DNA of 64,000 nucleotides from Oharaeibacter diazotrophicus (GCF_004362745.1 NZ_SNXY01000006.1:1-64000); one strand, 5' to 3'; positions 21,180 to 29,195 are shown, numbered from the stretch's first letter. Notes: generated from the letters alone by a model not told the origin. Program-made: numbers and translations.

Positions 21180-21217
21180 GCGCTGCGAACTGACTATGGA
21201 TTGGGCGCGCATCCCGA

Positions 21218-21254
21218 TTGACCGGGCGCGCGTGAAATTGGATCATCCGGTCAA
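21218..21254. promoter_or_regulatory. Inverted repeat upstream of hydA
   Basis: TTGACCGG (21218-21225) and CCGGTCAA (21247-21254) form a perfect 8-base inverted repeat with 29 bases centre to centre, 46 bases before the hydA start. The half-site resembles TTGACCA, the half-site of the RutR operator that controls pyrimidine use in enterobacteria. I infer a pyrimidine-responsive TetR-type regulator; none is encoded here. Confidence 0.5.
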
Positions 21255-21299
21255 AATCGAGCCGCTCCCGACGGCGGCGGGGAACAGAGGGTGAGAGCC

Positions 21300-22763
21300 A
21301 TGTCGACCGTGATCAAGGGCGGCACGATCGTGACCGCCGACCGCACCTACGAATCCGACGTGCTGGTCGAGGGCGGCCGCATCGCCGCCATCGGTCCGAA
21401 CCTCTCCGGCGACACCGTGGTCGACGCCGAGGGCGCCTTCGTGATGCCCGGCGGCATCGACCCGCACACCCATCTCGAGATGCCCTTCATGGGCACCACC
21501 GCCGCCGAGACGTGGGCGAGCGGCACCTATGCCGCGCTCTCCGGCGGCACCACCATGGTGGTCGACTTCGTCATCCCGGCCCGCACCGACGGCGGCCTCC
21601 TCGACGCGCTCGCGGCCTGGGAGGAGAAGGCGACCCGGCAGGCCTGCTCCGACTATTCCTACCACATGTGCGTCACCGGCTGGTCGCAGACGGTGTTCGA
21701 CGAGATGGAACAGATCGTCGCCCGTGGGATCAACACCTTCAAGCACTTCATGGCGTACAAGGGCGCCCTGATGGTGAACGACGACGAGATGTTCGCCTCG
21801 TTCCAGCGCTGCGCCGCCCTCGGCGCGCTGCCGCTGGTCCACGCCGAGAACGGCGACATCGTCGCGGCGCTGCAGAAGAAGTTCATGGACGCCGGCGTCA
21901 CCGGCCCCGAGGGCCACGCCTATTCGCGTCCGCCCGAGGTCGAGGGCGAGGCCACCAACCGCGCCATCATGATCGCCGACGCCGCCGGCGTCCCGGTCTA
22001 CATCGTCCACACCTCCAGCGAGCAGGCCCACGAGGCGATCCGCCGGGCCCGCCAGAAGGGCATGCGCGTCTACGGCGAGCCGCTGGTCCAGCACCTGACG
22101 CTCGACGAGACCGAGTATTTCAACCGCGACTGGGACTACGCCGCCCGCCGCGTGATGTCGCCGCCCTTCCGCGACAAGAGCCACCAGGACAGCCTGTGGG
22201 CGGGCCTCTCCGCCGGCTCGCTCCAGGTCGTCGCCACCGACCACTGCGCCTTCACCACCGAGCAGAAGCGCTTCGGCCTGAAGGGCTTCCCGGCGATCCC
22301 GAACGGCACCGGCGGTCTCGAGGACCGCATGCCCGTGCTCTGGACCAAGGGCGTCAAGACCGGCCGCATCACCATGAACGAGTTCGTGGCGGTGACCTCG
22401 ACCAACATCGCCAAGATCCTCAACGTCTACCCGCGGAAGGGCGCGATCGAGGTCGGCGCCGACGCCGACGTGGTGGTGTGGGATCCGGATAAGTCCAAGA
22501 CCATCTCGGCCGCGACCCAGCGCTCGATCATCGACTACAACGTCTTCGAGGGCTTCGAGGTCACCGGCCTGCCGCGCTACACCCTCTCGCGCGGCGAGAT
22601 CGTCTTCGCCGACGGCAAGAACGACGCCCCGCGCCCCGGCCGCGGCCAGTTCGTGCCGCGCAAGCCCTTCGGCGCGGTCAACAAGGCGCTGTCGGTCTGG
22701 AAGGACATCACCGCCCCGCGCATGATCGAGCGCAAGCCGGAATACATGCCGATCGGCGTGTGA
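21300..22763 (+). CDS. hydA: Dihydropyrimidinase (hydantoinase)
   Basis: A 487-residue cyclic amidohydrolase. Zinc ligands are in GGIDPHTHLEMPFMG, the carboxylated lysine in FKHFMAYKGALM, further ligands in LVHAENG and IVHTSSEQAHEA, and the catalytic Asp in VATDHCAF. It opens dihydrouracil or dihydrothymine, or related hydantoins, in the reductive pyrimidine pathway. Length and motifs are typical. ATG 21300 is preferred to GTG 21291. The ABC importer downstream supports pyrimidine-ring uptake, though the dehydrogenase and N-carbamoyl-beta-alanine hydrolase genes are not in the window. Confidence 0.93.
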   Translation: MSTVIKGGTIVTADRTYESDVLVEGGRIAAIGPNLSGDTVVDAEGAFVMPGGIDPHTHLEMPFMGTTAAETWASGTYAALSGGTTMVVDFVIPARTDGGLLDALAAWEEKATRQACSDYSYHMCVTGWSQTVFDEMEQIVARGINTFKHFMAYKGALMVNDDEMFASFQRCAALGALPLVHAENGDIVAALQKKFMDAGVTGPEGHAYSRPPEVEGEATNRAIMIADAAGVPVYIVHTSSEQAHEAIRRARQKGMRVYGEPLVQHLTLDETEYFNRDWDYAARRVMSPPFRDKSHQDSLWAGLSAGSLQVVATDHCAFTTEQKRFGLKGFPAIPNGTGGLEDRMPVLWTKGVKTGRITMNEFVAVTSTNIAKILNVYPRKGAIEVGADADVVVWDPDKSKTISAATQRSIIDYNVFEGFEVTGLPRYTLSRGEIVFADGKNDAPRPGRGQFVPRKPFGAVNKALSVWKDITAPRMIERKPEYMPIGV

Positions 22764-22801
22764 CCTCCGGGGCAGGGGGGATGGCCGCGCAGTTGCGGGC
22801 T

Positions 22802-22943
22802 CCCCCTCTCCCTGTCCCTCCCCCTCGAGGGGGGAGGGGACGCGGTGGCGGCGGTCCGGCCGGGATCCCGACGTCGCACGAGAGGATGGAACGGTCCGAC
22901 ATCGTCCCCTCCCGCCTGGAGGGGGAGGGACAGGGAGAGGGGG
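22802..22943. repeat. Long palindromic intergenic element
   Basis: A 25-base arm at 22802-22826 (starting CCCCCTCTCCCTGTCCC) is perfectly complementary to 22919-22943. Inside it, GGGGAGGGGACG-type sequence near 22830 pairs with CGTCCCCTCCC near 22902, so the whole 142 bases can fold as one interrupted cruciform. It fills the gap between hydA and the ABC ATPase gene. It looks like a mobile palindromic intergenic element of the kind common in Rhizobiales, rather than a simple terminator. Confidence 0.7.
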
Positions 22944-23004
22944 CACCGACAGTCGGTCGCCCGCCACGCCCTGAAGATCCGGTCGCCCGAGCAGCGAGCC
23001 CGTC

Positions 23005-23841
23005 ATGGCCAAGGTGATCCCCATCGACTCCCGCGCCCCGTCGGCGCAGCCGGCGCCGCGCCGGCCCGTCATCGACGTCCGCGGTCTGTCGCTGACGTTC
23101 CAAACCGCCGACGGCCCGGTCCACGCCTTGAAGGACGTCGACCTCGCGGTCGAGAAGGGCGACTTCGTGTCCTTCATCGGCCCGTCCGGTTGCGGCAAGA
23201 CCACGCTGCTGCGCGTGATCGCCGACCTCGAGCAGCCGACCGCCGGCACCATCGCCGTCAACGGCGTCAGCCCGGAACAGGCGCGTCTGGCGCGCGCCTA
23301 CGGCTACGTCTTCCAGGCCGCCGCGCTCTATCCCTGGCGCACCATCGCCCGCAACGTCGCGCTGCCGCTCGAGATCATGGGCCTCTCCAAGGCCGAGCAG
23401 GACGCGCGGATCGCCCGCAACCTCGCCCTCGTCAACCTCGCCGGCTTCGAGAAGAAGTTCCCCTGGCAGCTCTCCGGCGGCATGCAGCAGCGCGCCTCGA
23501 TCGCCCGCGCCCTCGCCGTCGAGCCCGACCTCCTGCTGATGGACGAGCCCTTCGGCGCCCTCGACGAGATCGTCCGCGACCATCTCAACGAGCAACTGCT
23601 CCAGCTCTGGGCCAAGACCGAGAAGACCGTGGTCTTCGTCACCCACTCGATCCCCGAGGCGGTCTACCTCTCCACCAGGATCGTGGTGATGAGCCCGCGC
23701 CCCGGCCGCATCCACGACGTCGTCGAATCGACGCTGCCCCGCGGCCCTCGCCCGCTCGACATCCGCGAGACCCCGGAGTTCCTGAAGATCGCCCACCGCG
23801 TCCGCGAGGGCCTGCGCGCGGGGCACAGCTATGACGATTGA
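23005..23841 (+). CDS. ABC transporter ATP-binding protein (nitrate/taurine/pyrimidine class)
   Basis: A 278-residue ATPase with Walker A GPSGCGKTT, Q-loop YVFQAAALYPWRT, signature LSGGMQQRASIARAL, Walker B LLLMDEPFGALDE and the switch histidine in FVTHSIPEAVYLS. This is the TauB/SsuB/NrtD-like class that works with NMT1/THI5-like binding proteins. It lies 241 bases downstream of hydA across a palindromic element. Its permeases and binding protein are the next plus-strand genes, after a convergent cupin gene. It is the energising subunit of that importer. Confidence 0.92.
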   Translation: MAKVIPIDSRAPSAQPAPRRPVIDVRGLSLTFQTADGPVHALKDVDLAVEKGDFVSFIGPSGCGKTTLLRVIADLEQPTAGTIAVNGVSPEQARLARAYGYVFQAAALYPWRTIARNVALPLEIMGLSKAEQDARIARNLALVNLAGFEKKFPWQLSGGMQQRASIARALAVEPDLLLMDEPFGALDEIVRDHLNEQLLQLWAKTEKTVVFVTHSIPEAVYLSTRIVVMSPRPGRIHDVVESTLPRGPRPLDIRETPEFLKIAHRVREGLRAGHSYDD

Positions 23842-23936
23842 GGTGGTGTACCCGGCGAAGCTTGAGAAAGTGAACGCCGACCGGGGCCTCCCCGTGTCCG
23901 CGACGCTCCCGTTGCCCGGTATGCATTCCCCATCGG

Positions 23937-24017
23937 CTTGGTCCGCGCAGGCGGACCATCCACGTCCCGGACGTTCGAGCGCCGGCCTTCATGGATGGCC
24001 CGCCTGCGCGGACCAAG
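23937..24017. repeat. 26-base inverted repeat element
   Basis: The arm 23937-23962 (starting CTTGGTCCGCGCAGG) pairs with 23992-24017 with a single mismatch across 26 bases, loop 29 bases. It is the first part of a composite element lying in the roughly 334-base gap (23842-24175) between the ABC ATPase and cupin genes, which otherwise holds no gene. Confidence 0.7.
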
Positions 24018-24051
24018 TCGGCCATGGAAGAGAAGGAAAAAGTGCGCCCTT

Positions 24052-24090
24052 CCTTCTCCCCTTGCGGGAGAAGGTGCCGGCTTCGCCGGC
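24052..24090. repeat. Double-hairpin repeat of the rhizobial type
   Basis: Two adjacent hairpins: CCTTCTCCC-CTTGC-GGGAGAAGG (24052-24074) and GCCGGC-TTC-GCCGGC (24076-24090), followed by GGATGAGGGG. Sequences of this form (a CTTCTCCC stem, a GC stem, then GATGAGGGG) occur in many copies in Rhizobiales genomes. It could also end transcription of the two converging genes. Confidence 0.65.
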
Positions 24091-24175
24091 GGATGAGGGG
24101 GAACCCCGCCATCTCCGGTCGGAGGAGGACGAGGGAGTACCCCATCACCTCCCGTCACGCCGCCCCCCGGCCCCC

Positions 24176-24574
24176 TCACGGCACCAGCGCGTCCAACTCC
24201 GGCAGCAGCACGACGCTCTCCTGCTCGTTCGGGTCGGTGCGGGCGATCACCGCCACGGCCTCGTCGGGGCCGCGGTTGATCGGCAGGTGCGGCATGCCCG
24301 CCGGGATGAAGAACATGTCGCCGGCCTTGACGTCGATGCGGTGCTGCAGCCGGTCGCCGTACCAGGTCTCGGCGACGCCCTTCAGCATGTAGATCGCGGT
24401 CTCGTGGGCCTCGTGCAGGTGCGCCTTGGCCCGGCCGCCCGCCGGGATCGTCAGCAGCATCATGCAGATGCCCTTCGAGCCCGTCGTCTCGGCCGTGATG
24501 CCCTCGATGTAGTCGAACCCCTGCTTGCCGGCGTAGGACGTGGCACCGGGGCGGATCAGGCGGCAGTCGGACAT
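24176..24574 (-). CDS. Cupin-domain protein
   Basis: A 132-residue single-domain cupin. Motif 1 is seen in GGRAKAHLHEAHETAIYMLKG (metal ligands His, His, Glu) and motif 2 in GDMFFIPAGMPHLPIN (His). It lies on the minus strand inside the importer cluster, convergent with the ATPase gene and divergent from the first permease, with about 98 bases between the starts. A role in modifying the imported ring compound, or in sensing it, is a guess from position only. Confidence 0.8.
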   Translation of the reverse strand: MSDCRLIRPGATSYAGKQGFDYIEGITAETTGSKGICMMLLTIPAGGRAKAHLHEAHETAIYMLKGVAETWYGDRLQHRIDVKAGDMFFIPAGMPHLPINRGPDEAVAVIARTDPNEQESVVLLPELDALVP

Positions 24575-24672
24575 GCGGGACCTCGCGTGAGAAAATCGCC
24601 GCCGATCATGGTCCGCCGCGCGCCCCTGTCAATCGCCGCGCGCGCGCCGTCGCCGCGTTCGGAGGGCCGCCC

Positions 24673-25590
24673 GTGAGCGCCGTCGCCGCCCCGCTGCCGC
24701 GCACCACCGGCCTCTCGGCCCGGCTGCGCCTCTCCGTCCTGCCGGTGGCGACGGTGATCCTCGCCATCCTCGCGCTCTGGTACGTCGGCGCCGTCGCGCT
24801 GAACGCGCCGTTCCAGCGCCAGCTGTTCGCCACCGCCAATCAGCCGTACACGACCGCCGACCTCGTCGTCGCCACGCTCGACCAGGAGCGCCCGGTGCTG
24901 CCCTCGCCGCATCAGGTCGCTGCCGAGCTCTGGAAGACCACGGTCGCGACGCCGGTCACCTCCAAGCGCAGCCTCGTCTACCACGGCTGGATCACGCTCT
25001 CGTCCACGCTGGTCGGCTGCGGCATCGGCACGCTGCTCGGCGTGCTCCTGGCAGTGCTGGTGGTGCACAGCCGCACCCTCGACAAGAGCCTGATGCCCTG
25101 GGTGATCGCCTCGCAGACCATTCCGATCCTGGCGATCGCGCCGATGGTGATCGTGGTGCTGAACGCGATCGGCGTCACCGGCCTCCTGCCCAAGGCGTTC
25201 ATCTCGACCTACCTGTCGTTCTTCCCCGTCACCGTCGGCATGGTGAAGGGCCTGCGCTCGCCGGAGATCCTGCATCTCGACCTGATGCGGACGTGGTCGG
25301 CGAGCCCGGCGCAGGTGTTCTGGAAGCTGCGGCTGCCGGCGGCGGTGCCGTTCCTGTTCACCTCGCTGAAGGTGGCGGTCGCCGCCAGCCTCGTCGGCGC
25401 CATCGTCGGCGAACTGCCGACCGGCGCCGTCGCCGGCCTCGGCGCACGCCTGCTCGCCGGCTCCTACTACGGCCAGACCGTGCAGATCTGGTCGGCGCTG
25501 GTGGCGGCGGCCCTGCTCGCCGCCGCGCTCGTCACGATCGTCGGCGTCCTCGACCGTCTCGTCCGCGCCCGCATGGGAGCCCGCCCGTGA
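24673..25590 (+). CDS. ABC transporter permease
   Basis: A 305-residue inner-membrane permease of the BPD_transp_1 family with about six transmembrane segments. The EAA loop is recognisable in TWSASPAQVFWKLRLPAAVPFLFTSLKVAVAASLVGAIVGE. The start codon is GTG at 24673, after an AGGG-rich stretch. It overlaps the next permease by GTGA. With that permease, the ATPase at 23005 and the binding protein at 26816 it should form one importer. Confidence 0.9.
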   Translation: MSAVAAPLPRTTGLSARLRLSVLPVATVILAILALWYVGAVALNAPFQRQLFATANQPYTTADLVVATLDQERPVLPSPHQVAAELWKTTVATPVTSKRSLVYHGWITLSSTLVGCGIGTLLGVLLAVLVVHSRTLDKSLMPWVIASQTIPILAIAPMVIVVLNAIGVTGLLPKAFISTYLSFFPVTVGMVKGLRSPEILHLDLMRTWSASPAQVFWKLRLPAAVPFLFTSLKVAVAASLVGAIVGELPTGAVAGLGARLLAGSYYGQTVQIWSALVAAALLAAALVTIVGVLDRLVRARMGARP

Positions 25591-26726
25591 CCCCCGCCAG
25601 CCCCGGCCGCGTCGGCGTCCGCTCCGTCGTCCTGCCCGCCGCGGCGCTCCTCGCCGCGCTCGCCGCCCTGGCGCTGCCGGTCGGGGAGGGCGGCGCCGGC
25701 CCGGGCTTCGCCGACGTCCGTCTGCTCTCGGCCGCCCTCGCGCTCGCCGCCGCGGCCTGGACCACGTGGAAACTCGCCCCCGCCGCGACGATCCTCGTCG
25801 GCCTCGTCGCCTCCACCAACGCCGCGGCCGTGGTGATCGGCGCGGTCGCCGCCGTCGGCACCGCGGTCGGTCCGGCGCACTGGGCGCTGCTCGTCGGCGG
25901 CTGGCTGACCGCGTGGGCCGCGACCGCCGCGCTCGCCGCCGCGCGCCCGGCCGATCCCGCCGCCGCCCGGATCGCCGGGCTCGCGGTGCCGGTGCTGTTC
26001 GGCGCCTGGATCCTGGTGCTGTGGGAGGCGCTGGTGCGCGGCCTCGGCGTGCCCGCGGTGCTGCTGCCGCCGCCGTCCGCGATCGGCGCCCGCCTCGTCT
26101 CCGAGATCCCGACCCTCGCCGCCGACTTCCGCCAGACCTTCCTGAAATCGGTTCTGATCGGCTGGGCCGCCGGCTGCGGCCTCGGCTTCGCCGTCGCGCT
26201 GGTGGTCGACCGCGTGCCCTTCCTGCGCCGCGGCCTCTTACCGGTCGGCAACCTCGTCTCGGCCCTGCCGGTGGTCGGCGTCGCGCCGATCATGGTGATG
26301 TGGTTCGGCTTCGACTGGCCGTCCAAGGCGGCGGTCGTCGTCATCATGACCTTCTTCCCGATGCTGGTGAACACCGTCGAGGGCCTCGCCGCCGCCGGCG
26401 CCATGGAGCGCGACCTGATGCGCACCTACGCCGCCGACCACCGCCAGGAGCTCCTGAAGCTGCGCCTGCCGGCGGCGATGCCCTTCGTGTTCAACGCGCT
26501 CAAGATCAACTCGACCTTGGCGCTGATCGGCGCCATCGTGGCCGAGTTCTTCGGCACGCCCATCGTCGGCATGGGGTTCCGCATCTCCACCGGGGTCGGC
26601 CGCATGGCGATCGACATGGTCTGGGCCGAAATCGCGGTCGCCGCGCTCGCCGGCTCGCTGTTCTACGGCGCGATCGGCATGGTCGAGCGCCGGGTCACCT
26701 TCTGGCATCCGTCCTTCCGTCGCTGA
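25587..26726 (+). CDS. ABC transporter permease with extra N-terminal membrane segments
   Basis: A 379-residue permease starting at a GTG that overlaps the previous stop. The C-terminal 250 residues are the usual BPD_transp_1 domain, with the EAA-type loop YAADHRQELLKLRLPAAMPFVFNALKINSTLALIGAIVAE. Residues 1-125 add about four hydrophobic segments (PAAALLAALAALALPV and ILVGLVASTNAAAVVIG, among others) not found in short family members. This longer form is common in alphaproteobacterial dihydropyrimidinase-linked transporters. Confidence 0.9.
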   Translation: MTPASPGRVGVRSVVLPAAALLAALAALALPVGEGGAGPGFADVRLLSAALALAAAAWTTWKLAPAATILVGLVASTNAAAVVIGAVAAVGTAVGPAHWALLVGGWLTAWAATAALAAARPADPAAARIAGLAVPVLFGAWILVLWEALVRGLGVPAVLLPPPSAIGARLVSEIPTLAADFRQTFLKSVLIGWAAGCGLGFAVALVVDRVPFLRRGLLPVGNLVSALPVVGVAPIMVMWFGFDWPSKAAVVVIMTFFPMLVNTVEGLAAAGAMERDLMRTYAADHRQELLKLRLPAAMPFVFNALKINSTLALIGAIVAEFFGTPIVGMGFRISTGVGRMAIDMVWAEIAVAALAGSLFYGAIGMVERRVTFWHPSFRR

Positions 26727-26815
26727 CGGCGGGACGCGGGAAACCGCACGGCACCGTCCGGCGCCGTTGCGATCGAGAGCCGGGCAACCGGTCCAACAAG
26801 GGGAACGGGACTGAC

Positions 26816-27808
26816 ATGAAGACGACATTCCTCGCCGCCCTCGGCCTCGGCGCGGCCCTCGGCGTCGCCGACGCCGCCGCCGCCGACACCGTCACGCTGC
26901 AGCTGAAGTGGGTCACCCAGGCCCAGTTCGCCGGCTACTACGTCGCCAAGGACAAGGGCTTCTACGAAGAGGCCGGCCTCGACGTCACCATCAAGGCCGG
27001 CGGCCCGGACATCGCCCCGCCGCAGGTGATCGCCGGCGGCGGCGCCGACGTCATCGTCGACTGGATGCCCTCCGCCCTCGCCAGCCGCGAGAAGGGCGTG
27101 CCGCTGGTCAACATCGCCCAGCCGTTCAAGCGCTCGGGCATGATGCTGACCTGCCTGAAGGAAACCGGCATCACCAAGCCGGAGGACTTCAAGGGCAAGA
27201 CCCTCGGCGTCTGGTTCTACGGCAACGAGTATCCGTTCCTGTCCTGGATGGCCCACCTCGGCATTCCCACCGACGGCAGCGCCGGCGGCGTCACCGTGCT
27301 GAAGCAGGGCTTCAACGTCGATCCGCTGATCCAGAAGCAGGCCGCCTGCATCTCGACGATGACCTACAACGAATACTGGCAGGTCATCGACGCCGGCATC
27401 CCGGCCGACCAGTTGGTCGTCTTCAAGTACGAGGACCAGGGCGTCGCCACGCTCGAGGACGGCCTCTACGTGCTCGAGGACAAGCTGAAGGACCCGGCCT
27501 TCGTCGCGAAGATGGCGAAGTTCGTCAAGGCGTCGATGAAGGGCTGGGACTACGCCCGCGCCAATCCGGAGGAGGCCGCCAAGATCGTCCTCGACAACGA
27601 CGAGACCGGCGCCCAGACCGAGAAGCACCAGGTCCGCATGATGGGCGAGATCAACAAGCTGACCGAGGGTTCGGACGGCACGCTCGACACCGCCGCGGCC
27701 GACAAGACCGTCGAGACGCTGCTCGGCGGCGGCTCCGACCCGGTCATCACCAAGCCGCCGGTCGGCGCCTGGAGCGCCGCGGTCACCGACGCCGCCAAGG
27801 CGCTCTGA
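26816..27808 (+). CDS. NMT1/THI5-like ABC substrate-binding protein
   Basis: A 330-residue periplasmic binding protein with a signal peptide (cleavage after ADAAA near residue 22). The mature start TVTLQLKWVTQAQFAGYYVAKDKGFYEEAGLDVTI is the classic NMT1/THI5-like pattern, found in binding proteins for pyrimidines and thiamine or riboflavin precursors. Trp, Tyr and Asp residues in KWVTQAQFAGYY and VDWMPSALA should line the ligand pocket. A good ribosome-binding site (AAGGGG) precedes the ATG. Next to dihydropyrimidinase, a pyrimidine or similar ring ligand is the best inference. Confidence 0.88.
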   Translation: MKTTFLAALGLGAALGVADAAAADTVTLQLKWVTQAQFAGYYVAKDKGFYEEAGLDVTIKAGGPDIAPPQVIAGGGADVIVDWMPSALASREKGVPLVNIAQPFKRSGMMLTCLKETGITKPEDFKGKTLGVWFYGNEYPFLSWMAHLGIPTDGSAGGVTVLKQGFNVDPLIQKQAACISTMTYNEYWQVIDAGIPADQLVVFKYEDQGVATLEDGLYVLEDKLKDPAFVAKMAKFVKASMKGWDYARANPEEAAKIVLDNDETGAQTEKHQVRMMGEINKLTEGSDGTLDTAAADKTVETLLGGGSDPVITKPPVGAWSAAVTDAAKAL

Positions 27809-27820
27809 CATCCCCCGATC

Positions 27821-27848
27821 GCGCGGTCCCGATCCGTCGGGGCCGCGC
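27821..27848. terminator. Hairpin between binding-protein gene and arsR-type gene
   Basis: GCGCGGTCCCGA and TCGGGGCCGCGC form a 12-pair stem (one G-T) with a TCCG loop, 12 bases after the binding-protein stop and before the convergent regulator stop at 27869. Confidence 0.65.
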
Positions 27849-27868
27849 GGACGGGCGCGCCCCGCAGA

Positions 27869-28246
27869 TCAGGCGACCGAGCGCGGATCCTGGTCGGCAT
27901 CGTCCAGGTCGTCGTCCGCCTGCCGTTCGGCCATCCGGTCGTGCCGTTCCCGGCAAGGGCAGGGCGAGCCGAGCAGGCTGGCGAGGTCGGTCAGCAGCGT
28001 CTCGACGTGCTCGCGCGAGGCCCGGTAGTAGATCACGCGGCCCTCCCGGCGCGCCACGACCAGCCGGTCCTGGCGCAGGCGGGCGAGCTGCTGCGACACG
28101 GCGGGCTGGCCGAGTTCGAGCATGCGCTCGAGCTCGCCGACCGATCGCTCGGCCGCGGTGAGGTGACTGAGGATCAGGAGACGCTGCTCGTGCGAAAGCG
28201 CGCGGAGCGCACTGCTGGTGCGCCTGGATACGTCGACTCGCTCCAC
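27869..28246 (-). CDS. ArsR-family regulator of the sox genes
   Basis: With the GTG start at 28246 the product has 125 residues. The winged helix is clear: LRALSHEQRLLILSHLTAAERSVGELERMLELGQPAVSQQLARLRQDRLVVARREGRVIYYR. The only cysteines are a C-x-C pair at residues 96 and 98 (GSPCPCRE), followed by an acidic tail. ArsR-type proteins beside sox genes (SoxR, SqrR, BigR) sense sulfide or persulfide through two cysteines, usually with one near helix 2; here that one is absent. An ATG at 28369 would give 166 residues but would lie upstream of the promoter-like sequence at about 28314-28340. It is divergent from soxYZEF and probably represses it. Confidence 0.8.
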   Translation of the reverse strand: MERVDVSRRTSSALRALSHEQRLLILSHLTAAERSVGELERMLELGQPAVSQQLARLRQDRLVVARREGRVIYYRASREHVETLLTDLASLLGSPCPCRERHDRMAERQADDDLDDADQDPRSVA

Positions 28247-28279
28247 TTTCGCCGATCCCCAATTCCGACGAGAGGTGCT

Positions 28280-28367
28280 CGACAGGCGGGAGTCGCGCTG
28301 TCGGCATTGGCCATCTATACTAGGGCCCTTGTCAGAAGGCGCAATGGTCTTTTGGCGCCCTAAGGGC
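28280..28367. promoter_or_regulatory. Divergent promoter/operator region of arsR-type gene and sox operon
   Basis: Three symmetric sites are seen: CGACAG-N12-CTGTCG (28280-28303), AGGGCCCT (28322-28329) and GCCCT-A-AGGGC (28357-28367). On the minus strand TTGCGC and TAGTAT lie 16 bases apart at about 28313-28340 and could drive the regulator gene. The AGGGC-containing pair may be the regulator's binding sites, but which of the three is used cannot be told from sequence. Confidence 0.4.
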
Positions 28368-28404
28368 ATGCCCGTTCGACCTTCGTTGCATGGCAGAGGT
28401 GAGG

Positions 28405-28872
28405 ATGGTTGCATACCGGCACGGTCCGACGCGGCGTCTCGTCGTCGCCGGCCTCCTCGCGGCGACGGTTCCGGGCGGACCGGCGGCCGCCGCCGCCGGA
28501 CGCCTCGAGGCCGAGATCGCGGCCTTCGCGGCCGGCCTCGCCGTGACGTCCGCGCCCTTCGGCCTGACGGTCGACGCGGCGGTCGAGAGCGGCTACACGG
28601 TGCCGGTCTCGATCGTCCCGGCCGGCCTCGCCGCCGGCGAGCGGCTCGAGGCCGTGCGCCTGTTCGCCCCCGAAAATCCGCTGGTGCGCGTCGCCACCTT
28701 CCACTTCGGGCCCTCGGCCACCGGCCGGCTTTCGACGCGGATCCGGCTCGCGCGCTCGCAGGCCGTGGTGGCGCTCGCGCGCACGTCGGCCGGCCGTGTG
28801 CTCCGGCAGGAGCGCCGGGTCGAGGTGCTGGTCGGCGGCTGCGGCTTCGACGTCGAGGAGAAGGCGGGATGA
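28405..28872 (+). CDS. soxY: Sulfur carrier protein SoxY, with an extended C terminus
   Basis: A 155-residue exported protein. ATG 28405 has a good ribosome-binding site (AGAGG), better than ATG 28390. The signal carries a twin-arginine-like start (TRRLVVAGLLAAT). The sulfur-carrying cysteine lies in VGGCGFDVEEKAG, where canonical SoxY ends in GGCGG: here the second of the closing glycines is Phe and nine residues follow the Cys. SoxY carries the thiosulfate or sulfide sulfur on this Cys during oxidation. Its stop overlaps the soxZ start (ATGA). Confidence 0.82.
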   Translation: MVAYRHGPTRRLVVAGLLAATVPGGPAAAAAGRLEAEIAAFAAGLAVTSAPFGLTVDAAVESGYTVPVSIVPAGLAAGERLEAVRLFAPENPLVRVATFHFGPSATGRLSTRIRLARSQAVVALARTSAGRVLRQERRVEVLVGGCGFDVEEKAG

Positions 28873-29195
28873 GTTTCGGCACCGCCCGTCTGAAGCTGCC
28901 CGCCCGCGCCGCCCGCGGCGAGACGGTCACCGTCCGCGCCCTGGTCGGTCATCCGATGGAATCGGGCTTCCGCAAGGGCGACGACGGCCGCCGCGTCCCG
29001 CGCCTGATCGTCGCCCGCTTCGTCGCCACCCTCGACGGCGAGGAGGTGTTCGCCTGCGACCTCGAGCCGGCGATGGCCGCCAATCCCTATTTCGAGTTCG
29101 ACGTCGTGGTTTCCCGGTCGGGGCTTCTCCGCTGCGTCTGGACCGACGACCTCGGCGCCGCCGTCTCCGCGGAGGCCGCCATCACCGTCGATTGA
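28869..29195 (+). CDS. soxZ: SoxZ, partner of SoxY
   Basis: A 108-residue protein with the SoxZ immunoglobulin-like pattern: KLPARAARGETVTVRALVGHPMESGFRKGDDGRRVPR, then EVFACDLEPAMAANPYFEF, then the C-terminal VVSRSGLLRCVWTDDLGAAV. SoxZ binds SoxY and shields the swinging C-terminal arm in the periplasm. It has no signal peptide; in known systems it is co-exported with SoxY by the Tat system. The gene overlaps soxY by four bases. Confidence 0.9.
   Translation: MSFGTARLKLPARAARGETVTVRALVGHPMESGFRKGDDGRRVPRLIVARFVATLDGEEVFACDLEPAMAANPYFEFDVVVSRSGLLRCVWTDDLGAAVSAEAAITVD

Noticed and set aside
16983-21212. Open frame of about 1400 codons antisense to sbcD/sbcC, Gly/Val/Ala/Arg-rich
   Set aside because: Its composition is a mirror of the alanine-rich SbcC coiled coil in GC-rich DNA. 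The sense strand has all SbcC motifs; the antisense product has no recognisable domain.
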